NCBI RefSeq assembly: GCF_921293095.1
Contig: NC_060257.1
Span: 57,076,968-57,140,967, forward strand
DNA from: Ischnura elegans
Taxonomy: Eukaryota > Arthropoda > Insecta > Odonata > Coenagrionidae
Length of the DNA: 64,000 nucleotides
Reading direction: 5' to 3'
Every line of letters starts with the position of its first letter. Position 1 is the first letter of the stretch. A program made the position numbers and the translations under genes. Positions 10,046 through 20,600 of the stretch are shown here, in pieces. The notes beneath the pieces are model-generated. The model was not told the origin of the DNA. It did no database searches and saw nothing but the letters and a program-made list of their open reading frames with translations.

Positions 10046-10710
10046 ATCATACTTTTCAACACACGATCATATTTTTCTATCCCTTTCGAGGGACAGCTCC
10101 AATGATGTCTGAGAAATGACCGTTTCGCGCAATCATTTTCCGCGATGACTCCAGGGATGGGAATCCCATCCCTTTTTCCATCACTCGGCACGTCCCTTTT
10201 TCCGTCGCTGAAATCATCGCTGTCCCCGTCCTTCAGCCAATCAGAATTCACGGCCGCTAACAGCGATTGTAACGCCGCGCTTCGCTTCTGATGGTATGAA
10301 AGCTGTACCTGTGCTCAAGTGAGGAGGGGCCCTCAATGGAGAGGTGCCCATAGCGTAACTTTGGGTAAATCCGGCCCTGTCACCCACACGGGGTAAGTAA
10401 TATTAAAAGATAGTTTCCATATGAGTATATTTTTCCTGTGACCAAACGGCCCTTGCTTTATGAATAGGCCTCGTACTTTACTCTGGTGGGAATAAAAAAG
10501 TTTTACCGAGAAAAAAATTACACATTTGGCTCGTTGCTACAATGTTTTGATGCCAATAAATCATGTTGCTGGATGAGGACGAACCATTCCCGCTCGACTG
10601 GACTTCACCTTCTCGAAATATTACTCGTTTCAATCTAATTTTAAAAGCGAACTTCGCGACATTTCCAGGGGTAACTTTTTTTAAATTGCCATACTAACGC
10701 GCTTGGCTAC
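10045..10710 (-). repeat. Right arm of large inverted repeat (part A)
   Basis: Reverse complement of about 3530-4185, with the same landmarks in mirrored order. The 75-codon frame here has a near-identical counterpart at 3986-4213 (MNFDWLKDGDSEDF against MNSDWLKDGDSDDF), so it is repeat-borne. Confidence 0.85.
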
Positions 10711-10870
10711 TGATCGATGGGTCGCGAGCTCAAAATCCCGGGTGAAGCGCCCACCTACCTTTAATTTGTGAAATTCGCTCGCCTGTGGCTTAGTTCGGGG
10801 TGAGCTCTGCACTCACCTATCCATCCTATCCTGCCCTATCCAGATTATCTCACTGAGGCTTATGCCTTTT
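10685..10870 (+). mobile_element. tRNA-derived SINE copy
   Basis: A-box-like TAACGCGCTTGGCTACTG (near 10694) and a B-box-like segment AGCTCAAAATCCCGGG are spaced as in a tRNA. The body resembles that at 1.7-1.87 kb. Its head also occurs at the outer edge of the left arm (about 3530-3555), so the arm boundary falls inside this SINE. Confidence 0.55.
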
Positions 10871-11380
10871 AAAGTAAATATTGCGTGATATTCATGTCTG
10901 TCGAATTCTGTGTGAAATTATTTGGTATAATTTTTTAAGAATTATATTTGGTATTTTCACAAATTTAAAAGCTTCGTATTTGAGATGTAGACTAATTTTT
11001 ACAAACCTGCACACTGAAATACATCAAAATTTCCATATAACATTGTAAGTTTCAAAAAAGTTATATTTCACAAAAAAATTAAGACAGATCGAAAGGGGTT
11101 CATACGTCCTCTTAATCATCCCTGCAACAGAGGCATAGAATGTGATTCGAGCATGGTGGAAACATTTTTTCCCTTTTAGAACCCCCACTCAGTGCTCTAA
11201 TGAGGGCTCAAATTTTGCATACGTTAGGGTAAAACTCACCCCTACTGAATGAGCCTAATGGGGAGGGGATGCCAAATATTCAGAGTAGAGGAACACAAAC
11301 CCTTCTCCTAAGCCACCTCACCCATTATTCTCATACGGAAACATCTCCAAGTTTCTACTGTATATCCTACCATACTCCCG
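10871..11380. other. Intergenic, nothing recognised
   Basis: AT-rich to about 11090, then mixed composition. No gene or clear repeat ends seen. Confidence 0.5.
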
Positions 11381-11382
11381 GC

Positions 11383-11870
11383 TGAGCTTTAAGCCACCGA
11401 GTGCGTCCACCGAGTTGTGGATGGTGGGTCGACCTCTAGATATAGAGGTTAGCTGCGAGATAAGCAAGTTCAATGGTCGAATAAGCAGTCGTGGACAAAA
11501 AGCGACGTCGTTCTGAGGGTGTATCGCAATCCTTGGGTAAGGTAGGCTATTTAAAAGATACTGAAACCTGTGAAGATGCCGTGACTTGGCGACTGGAGGC
11601 CGCCAACAATGACGCCTCTCATCACCCGCAGCAGCTCTTCTTCATAGGTATGTACGAAGGTGGAAACTGGAAACCATCTTGATCGGTACAGCGGCTTACA
11701 TTTCACTACGGGCGCGGTAACATTTACTTCAACGGATGTAGTACTGCAATTTGGAAGGCACTGGGAAACCACCACATTTTTATCCTGAGGAGTCGCAACT
11801 ACTCCACTTACCCTATCATAAGTAAACCCAAATGATCTACCGACTGACTTTTCTTTCAAGCCTCCTTTCC
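11383..11870 (+). mobile_element. LINE 5' fragment (same family as 51.5-52.0 kb)
   Basis: It aligns by eye with the reverse complement of about 51520-52030. Shared words: TAAGCCACCGAGTG-like, GACCTCTAGATATAGAGGTT, AAGCAGTCGTGGACAAAAAG, GGTAAGGTAGGC and CCTGTGAAGATGC. This is the untranslated leader and start of the upstream coding part. Downstream endonuclease and RT are missing, so it is a 3'-deleted piece. It lacks the palindrome present in the other copy. Confidence 0.75.
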
Positions 11871-13520
11871 TACTTGGTTTGCTGCAAATCAAACCATGAC
11901 ATGGCAAAACAATGATGGAGTGGTCGAAAAAAACACTGATTTCAAATCTTTCGGAGGCTCCACTTACTTCCTAGTGCTTCGTCTAGTCGTAAAAATAACA
12001 GTTTCGTCTCAATGATAGAAATCAATATTTTCAGCAATGCGGCGGCCTTAAGGCCGTAATTTATTGACGGAACCAATCCTTTCCTTGGAAGAGGCCGAAT
12101 AGAATGCAGCCGAAACTACTGCTTTATATAAAAAAAAACAAGAATTCAGTGAGTCACTCGAAAGAATGCAGCCATCCACTTGAATCCAACTCGGATGTGT
12201 TTCCAAAACATTTGCCTGCAGGTTTTCAAGATCTCCTCAAAGCTGATAGCATACCACATCTTTACTAAAACCGTTTATTATATTGATTTTCCGTTGTTAG
12301 GATAAGGGCAAAAATAAATATTAGTATCGTGAACTTTTCCCATTGACATCTCTAAAGCACTATTTCTTTTTTTTTTATTGCTTACACAAGCGACCTCCTG
12401 CGGTTTCAAATTGAAGTTATGCTGCGCAGTTAATTCAATGAATACATACGCTCGATATCCAGTAATTTGCGGCGTCTCTTCTATTCGACTCCAGAGATAA
12501 GTTTTAAGCAAGTACGAGGTACTGGCATACCATCGTACTGCCCTTCATTTCGGACAATATACGGGCATGGTATTTTCTTATACACATTTTTATACATAGA
12601 TTTGGAATCCGCTAATGGTAGAAAATATTTTTCCATCATTGAAAGCTCTTCCTTGCGTCTTTCCCAACATTCTCACGCTATCGAGTATTTTAATCGAAAC
12701 TAGCCAGAGATTTAAAAAAAATTATCGCTTATGCTAGTAACATTTCATTGAAATTTATTGCACACTAATACAAGTTAATATTTGTTGAAAAAAAGGAGAG
12801 ACGTAAATATTGCGACCCGCTATTAAATATTGTTACAGCATATTCGATAGAAATATTCAAGAGGAATCTCTCATTAGTAAAAATATAAATTACGAAAATA
12901 AGCAGGATTTATATCTAAGATATAAGTCGGACGACGTAGGTTGTTTGAAGAAATTGACAATTACTTATCTCTAAATATTTTTACCAGGCAGGGCAAATTC
13001 CGGGGTACCCGGAAAAAGTTTGTTTCTTTCAATTTTATTTATTTTATGTTTATATTGTAATTATAAGTGGTGAATCATTTAATCGATTTAACTAGAGATG
13101 TCAAAGTAAACATAGCTAACGCCATCTATGGTACAGATGCACAGAAGACAGGCAATTGTACCAGACGATGTCGTTTCACGTCGAAACCTGGGTCGTGTAT
13201 TAAATATTTATTAGGAATTACAAATTTTTCTTTACTTTCATTAAGTAAAGTATATTCCATAAAGTCACGTCTGAAACAACTAATTATAACCCCATCTATT
13301 GAGAAATTTTAAAACTATTATCCATGAGGATATTTTGTTAATTAATTAGAAGACAATGGAACAAAGTTTCAAGTGTCTGATAATTATATATTGTATTGTC
13401 TTGGCAATCAGGCAAGTATACAACATTACAAGCCGATCCGACAGTACGAAGTGAGCGAAAAATCAATGACAAGTTTCCATCCAAGAGACAGACGAAGATA
13501 CGAAGCATGTTAACAAAGAG
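11871..13520. other. Intergenic, nothing recognised
   Basis: Mostly AT-rich. Short frames (up to 81 codons) have no recognisable motifs. No terminal repeats or tRNA-like promoters seen. Confidence 0.45.
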
Positions 13521-13533
13521 CGTGTATTAAGGG

Positions 13534-14191
13534 CAGGGTTAGCAAGTGAAACGAAATTAAAATGTTTTGTTTTCACCCGGAGGGAAACAAAAATAAGAGG
13601 CCTAGGTTTAGTTTCGCTCCCACACGAAATTAAAATCACCAAGAAGTTTAGTTTCGAACCGGGACGAAACTTTACTCCCGGGAACGAAACTAAATAAATC
13701 GAAACTCTGCAGCTCATACTAATATTTCGATCCCAGAAGTTGAGTGGAAGGGGATGAGAGGGAATAGTTTCGCCCCATTACGTTTGACATGCGTGTAGAG
13801 TGGTTAAAACATTGAGCTTAAAAATTGAATGGCCAGTTTGTGCTCACCGTTCTCCAGTTTGTAGTAAAAATATGAGTGCCCCATGCTTCTTATGGCGGTA
13901 GGCCGTACCTCTACTTCATTCAACCATACTTCGTACTCGGTGTATGGGTCGAAACTTAACTGTTCGAAGGTGAAGCACGTGATCCCTGCGGTGCGAAACA
14001 TTATCTACGTTTCGTTTCGTCCCGGAGTTTTAGTTTAGTTTCGACCCGAAGTAGTTTTGACTCCGATTTCGTTTCGACCCAGAAAACTCCCAGGGGTTAA
14101 ATCCATTTCGTTTCTACATTCCGCTCCCTGGAACGAAACGATAGAAATTTTACTGGTTTTTACTTTCGTTTCGTTTCACTTGATAACCCTG
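13534..14191. mobile_element. 658-bp hAT-type element, CAGGGTTA ends
   Basis: Inverted ends CAGGGTTAGCAAGTGAAACG and its complement (CACTTGATAACCCTG at the right) are flanked by a perfect 8-bp duplication ATTAAGGG (13526-13533, 14192-14199). The subterminal regions are dense in CGAAAC/GTTTCG repeats. The middle (13804-14001, minus strand) holds a 65-codon frame of different character, described in the findings. No hAT transposase is visible. Confidence 0.85.
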
Positions 14192-14552
14192 ATTAAGGGC
14201 CCTGGAGCTTGTCCGGATACGTTAGTAATTTAAGTGCCCGAGTAAAGGGTTAATGCAAGCATCTAAATACGACTGCCAATCACCGAACTACACGTAAACG
14301 AAATTAAAAATTACATCAGTATCATTTCGCGATCGGATACCCAGCCGAGTGTGCATTACGTTTCGAACCGAAGGGGGATGGGAAAGAGGGAGGGGATGAG
14401 GAGAATTGGAGGGGGGATATACACCCTTATTCCTCCCCCCCCCAACCACTCGTCCACCCACAACGCTTCTCCCCCCCCCCCCCTCCCACCGGGGAAACTC
14501 CTTCCCCTCCCACGCCATCGGCGCCTCCCATTCACCTCCTTCTCCGAGACGC

Positions 14553-14560
14553 TATTTAAA
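14553..14560 (+). promoter_or_regulatory. TATA-like box of the cuticular-protein gene
   Basis: TATTTAAA lies about 95 bp upstream of the start codon, after a pyrimidine-rich tract with long C runs. If used, transcription would begin near 14580-14590, giving a leader of roughly 70 nt. Confidence 0.55.
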
Positions 14561-14654
14561 GGCAACCACTGGATTGGGATCTTCACCACTCGTCCCAGAG
14601 ACATCAAACCTTCTGCACCACGAGCCGAAAGGTCCACTCAACCAACCAACCAAG

Positions 14655-17600
14655 ATGTTCAAGCTGGTGAGTACCTAACCCTACGTGGAAACAAACTTCC
14701 CAGCATTGCTTCGTTGTTGTTTCGTCTAGGAGACCAAAACAGGATACAACGCAGGGGCTATCGTAAACACAAGGATACGCGAAAATCTAGCATGATGTGT
14801 GGCACGATGAGGCGGAAGTTATAAATATTCCTTAATTAAGACATTTCAATATTTCCGCTGAATATATTTAGGCCCGACGCGCTTCGTAGTTACAACAATA
14901 TTTGTTGTAACAACGAAATGTCGGTGGAAGTTGTTAATATGTGTTAAATAAGACATTACAATATGTCCACTGACTATATTTTAGAACTACGAGTTTCGTT
15001 GCTAAAACAAATGTTGTTGTAACAATGAAACGCGTGGCGCTAAAATACATTCGGTGGAAATATTATTGTCTTTTGTCAGTGGAAATATTGCAACGCGTTT
15101 TGTTGCTTGGTCGTAACATTTGTTAGCACATAACATTTGTTGTATCAACGAAACGTTTCGAGCTAAAATAAATTTAGCAGAGAAACTTCGATGTCTTATT
15201 TAACTAATGCGCAAAAATACTAAATGTGTGCTCAGTTAAGTGAGTTCTCTATTCATTAATGAGTGCCATAAATAAGAACACCACTAGGACAAAGGACAAC
15301 ATCTGTGGAACTTTTTTTTCGTCCGCGAAAAATCATTTAACTTGAGCAAGATGCCAACCGGGATCTCCCTAATTCGCGGAAGGTGTGTCGAACACTTGAT
15401 AAACCAAAGCATCTTACTCCTCAGCTGAGTTTCATTGACTTCAGAGGCTGCTGGCAGACACGAAGTCACAGGACAGCTTATTTGTTCGTAGAGCGATACA
15501 GTCCAGAACCTATGGCCAGAACTTTGAACGAAAGGTCGTTCACCATAGACATTACACGAGTTCGAATTCCGGTCGAGGCAAGTGATTTTTTCCTCTGTGG
15601 AATATTCGCTCTTTTCGTGCACTTGCGGGTAACTACTTTTACGCACAGCACTGACTACTCCGCGGCTATTTCCTCGAACAATAGGAGATTTTACTTCATT
15701 ACTTTTTGTCATGTTCATATTCCTATCTTCGGAGACATTCACGTGAAGTCAATTATCGGATTACTTTGATTCACCTAAGAGCCAAGTTTTTGCGCATACT
15801 GTATTAATCGCTGTCGTTTCAATAATTATACACATTAGGATTATTACTGGCAACGGAATGATAGATCAGTTTTAAAATGTCACTTCTAAAGAATTATTAT
15901 CACTGAAGGATTCTACCGATTAAGATAGGCTTTCATGGAGTATTTCAAAAGTACTCCGGCAGTCTCCCCTACCTTAAATTTACAGTAAAGCTTACACCAT
16001 TTCATTTATCTAAAAATCCTATTCTCTTCCTTCCTCTCCCTCGTTTACTCATTATTCTACCCTCTAACACCGTTTTCAACATCCCCTCCCCGCTAAGTAC
16101 TCGCTCCATCCATACCTTCTGACTCCTCCGTACCTCATTTTGAAGCTGTCCCTCCTCGCCAACCATATCCAGCACTTCATCGTTCGGGACCAAATTTAAC
16201 CGAAGTTAAAAGTAAGGAGAGTACTTAGATGGTTCTCAGTATCCCATAGTGACTCAATACAGTTCCTTAACATATGGCCATGGCATAACAGCAGGATTCT
16301 TCAGGGTAGAATAAGGACTCGCTATCTAAGGACGATTACTGCATAAGAGTAAGAGGGGCCATTAAAATACGCAAGGGAAATCAGGGGAATAATCTTCTCT
16401 ACGAAGCGGAACCATTTAACATGAGTTCTTTACTCCAGCCCGAAGAAAACAATTATTCGGATAAACTAGTCAAGCATAAATAGATAACAAAGACACATAA
16501 AAAAGAATTCAAAGCTTCCAGGTTCGCGGTCCTGGCGGCGATAACTTCATTTTAACTTCTGCTAAGCACATGGTTAGATAACAATGATGGAGCAATTGAC
16601 CACGATTATTTCGTCAATACGCCTTCATGCCTTCATTCTGATTTTAAAATTAAAATTAGTTTTAAAAACTTTAATTTAATTAATTACAAAAAAACTAATT
16701 TTATTATAATAATAAGTAACACTTTATTCTGAAGCGTGATTAAAAATAAACACATGTACGTATAAACCGCGTACTCACACTTATCAGCAATCTATCACGA
16801 ATTTAGAATACAAATCTCTTCGTACGTTTATAGTATGCGATTTTAAAATTATTTTCAACATAAAATTATTTTAAAAAATAGTCAGTATACAGAAGTAGTC
16901 AACCGCAAAATCCTCCGCATTAAATTTGTGAACAGATTTCTAAACGCAGGAATTTAATCATAAAACGAAACAGATGTAGTCCAAGGTCTTCGTTTTTAGA
17001 GTCACACGAACCCTTATCAGCTGGTCTGATTTCCCGTACCAGGCACCACGCCGCGCATCCTTCAGGACAAGCTTACGCACAAAATCCTCGCTGAAACAAG
17101 CAACATACAGCTGAAAAGGTTTCATGGTTCGATTGGGAAGGGAGAGAACATTTTATAGTTATATAGCGCAAATATATAGTAGTATTTCCTTTCACGTGCA
17201 AGCCTCAAAGTAAATACCAAAGGCGATTCAAATGTTGCACGGCTTCGCAAGTAATGACAATACATTTAAAAGCTGTTACTCTCATACTGATCTCGCATTG
17301 AAGCCATTTCGTCAAATGAAATAATCCATTCTTTTCTTTATTTCTTCATAAGTCATAGTAGGTTTTGGCGAACTAATATGCATGTATTTGTAAGAATATA
17401 TAACTTACCGAGATATCTGACTTGTGAGACGAATGCTTACGAAGAATAGGTTTCATGATTTATAAAAAAAACATTCAGAAATTTTAAGTATGACAAAGTC
17501 ATTTTTAAAAATTGTACTAAATGAAGCCATTGAAACGGTAAAAATAAGTACGACTAAGCCATGAAAATTTATGTACAATTTTAAATTATGTAGGTACTAC

Positions 17601-20600
17601 CATTGTCAGTTAGAATAAATCATGAATCACAATTTTAGAATCCAGTAATACTAGATGGAATCGGGTATCTACAGAAAGTAATCTGCGAAAGATGAGAAAA
17701 ATTGAACTTACATACTTCAGGTCTAGGTATGCCAATTGCAATTTAGTCCAGCATGCCCGTTCAGCAGGCTCATTGGCATAATTGCTGTCCCCCTCGAAGT
17801 CAGCCATTCATGGATCGGTATCATCTCGTAACTAATCCTCTTTCACTTCCGGAATACCTAAATTACAAAATACAACAAACATTTGAATATGCATTTAAGA
17901 ACGTTTTCCTGCATGCCAAAAGTTAAAAAAATTATTTCGACAAATGGAATGGAATAATGTAAACAAACTTAATTATCTCTAGTGCCACAATTTCAAATGA
18001 TAAATCACGGCCTAGATAATGTTGCACTAGTTTGTTACTACAGCAAAGCCATTGCCTCAACCTACTCGAGACATTTGTATGTTACGGTAAAAATGTCACC
18101 TAAAAAACGGTAATTCTGCATTGGCGTTACCATAGGCGACATAGTTTCATTCATAACTTCGAAGAAAGGATTTATTTTTGGAAAAAAACGATACACCTAT
18201 CTTATAGGCATCCATTTTTTACGCATTAATCAGAATCGATGTACGCCGTTAACATTATAAATTTAAAAAAAGGAAGTATGTAATGCCGTGTCATTTTTTT
18301 TAAATTACTGTTTCAGTTGTGGTGGTGTTTTAATTTTCAGTATTTTGCCGGAATACTTTTATTTTATTTTTTTGTGAAAATGTGATTTTTTTGGTTTTGA
18401 AGAGGTTGTTGATAGTAAATAAGAGGGTCGATTGTTGTACTTGGATACTAAAAGGAGATAGTCTGACGCTAAATAAGATCGTCACTTTCTACCCCTATTC
18501 TATTGTTAATAAAAACGCACAACCAGTATTCTAACTTATCACTAATCAATCACGAATTTACTTGATGCAAATCCATTATTTTGGCTAAAGCATGAGATTT
18601 GAAAATTTTTATCCACAGAACATTATTTTTCAAAGTGACCTGATAATTTGGTACAAAAATCCAGAACATTTACACGTAGTACAACAACAAATCAGTTCAA
18701 TTTAAACTTATTTTCATATGGAAGCTATTCCAAATTTTTCACTGACCAAATCTTTACGAAACTTTTTTTCCCCTCAGCGATATTTTTCAAATAATTCATT
18801 AACGGAGAGCTGTAAATAATTCATGATTCCATTGGGAAGGCAGAGATCATTTTATACTAGCCCAAGCGCAAATCTATAGTAATATTTCCTTTCACGGGCA
18901 AGCCTCAGAGTAAGAACATACAAGCTTAATAGAGGATATTACCTATTTTTCATGCTCAAGAAAAGTAAGCAAGGAGCATAGGTAATATCCTCCATGAAGA
19001 GAGCACTTGAAGAATCAATTTCAAATCGTCAGTGGGTGCGGTTACCAGTGGGAGATATGAGATTGTTTGTCTTCCGAATGGTTTAAAGGGAGACACCCGT
19101 TGTTTTCCACCTGGCCGGTAGCTAATGGAAGAACGTGGGTTGACGGGCATCGCGCCAAAATAAAAATATATTCGAAAGGCAGAAGTGTTGATTGATCATA
19201 GGAGGGTGTGGATGGAAACGTAAATTGGCGGAAGACTTCTCGGCGTTTACCCAGCTGGTGTGCCACGGCTGATTCATTGTGTGAGCCAATCGTTATGGCA
19301 ATAAACATATTAATTATTGTTTATTCGTAAAGATAAAGAAAATATCAAAATAAAAATGGAATTTATTAATGAGGAGGTGATAAGCCAAGAAGTACAAGTG
19401 ATTTTTTTCTAAACAGAGTTATTTACAGAAATTACGTAAAGAAAACGAACGGGATCGACTAAATTTTTAAAAGTGCATTTGAATTTCAACTCGATGTCAG
19501 CACAGAACAGATACTTGCTCGTACTCCTTGGCCTCTTAGTTGTTGTACATTTCTTTCATCAATATCTGTACATATCTCTGCACAGAAGGAAAATCACTTA
19601 CACCGCTTAGCTTCCAAACCCCTCATATGTAACATAACGAATATAACACTTCCATTGTGATATATGTATCGTTTTCGTCTGCCGACTCACGTTTCCAAAA
19701 GAACTGTTCTACCTTCGTTTATTGTATTCGTAAACAGTCGTACACTGGTGCACCCTTAATATTAGTAGTATCTAATATTTACATAGCAAAACAGTCGAAG
19801 AAGTATTTAAGAAGAATAAACTCACTTCACATCAACTCTTTCGTCACCTTTCATTCATCGATGTTAAATTTTCACTCTAATATCCATAATCAAGGGCTGA
19901 TCCAGGATTTTTTCTGGGGGGCACAGGGGCCTGAAAGGTTTTCTCATATTTGACATTTTTTTTTAATACAACAATTACCGTAGAAAATATTCTCTTTACT
20001 TTGATATGAAAGTTATTAATATTACATTCACTGATTGAGGCTCCGTGATACACAAAATAAAACGAACGTAATGATAGCCATGTAAAAATCTTGTCTCATT
20101 TTTAAGCGTCTGGGGGGTCACGTTCCCCCGTGCCCCGCCCTCTAAATCCGCCTACGTTCATAATTACGTATAAACTAGAAAACTATTTTATTAATTCTAC
20201 CGCTATTTGCTTGAAAATCACAAATAATATCACATATATTTAGATACTATGATGTTGCACAGCAACGAAGCCACATGAGTCGATTTGGCAAGGTTTATTT
20301 TTCCTTTAACAACAAGTACATTGATGGAATAATTCCAGCACGTAAAACTTGGTATCCAAGTCAAAAAATAATTAAGGGTGAGCAGAAGTGATACGTTCTC
20401 TAGCTTGAGACTAGACCTTAAGTAACAATCGCTAGAACGGATTCTCGCGGCTGGATCTGATAACGGCAGCGTGCAACTCAACCGCGTGTCGAATTGCCGA
20501 TGATACTACCAAACTCGCAACCTCCCCCGAAGCCCCCGAGCGCCCTATTAGGGCCCGCGACGCTTCCGCCGCCGTGTCCGCGTTACGCATCCATTCAGCC

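Noticed and set aside
14356-14824. Overlapping proline/glycine-rich frames near the cuticle promoter
   Set aside because: They come from C- and G-rich low-complexity tracts on both strands upstream of, and across, the real first exon.
15284-15769. Opposed 128-152 codon frames
   Set aside because: They overlap on both strands of a SINE-like repeat and show no domain.
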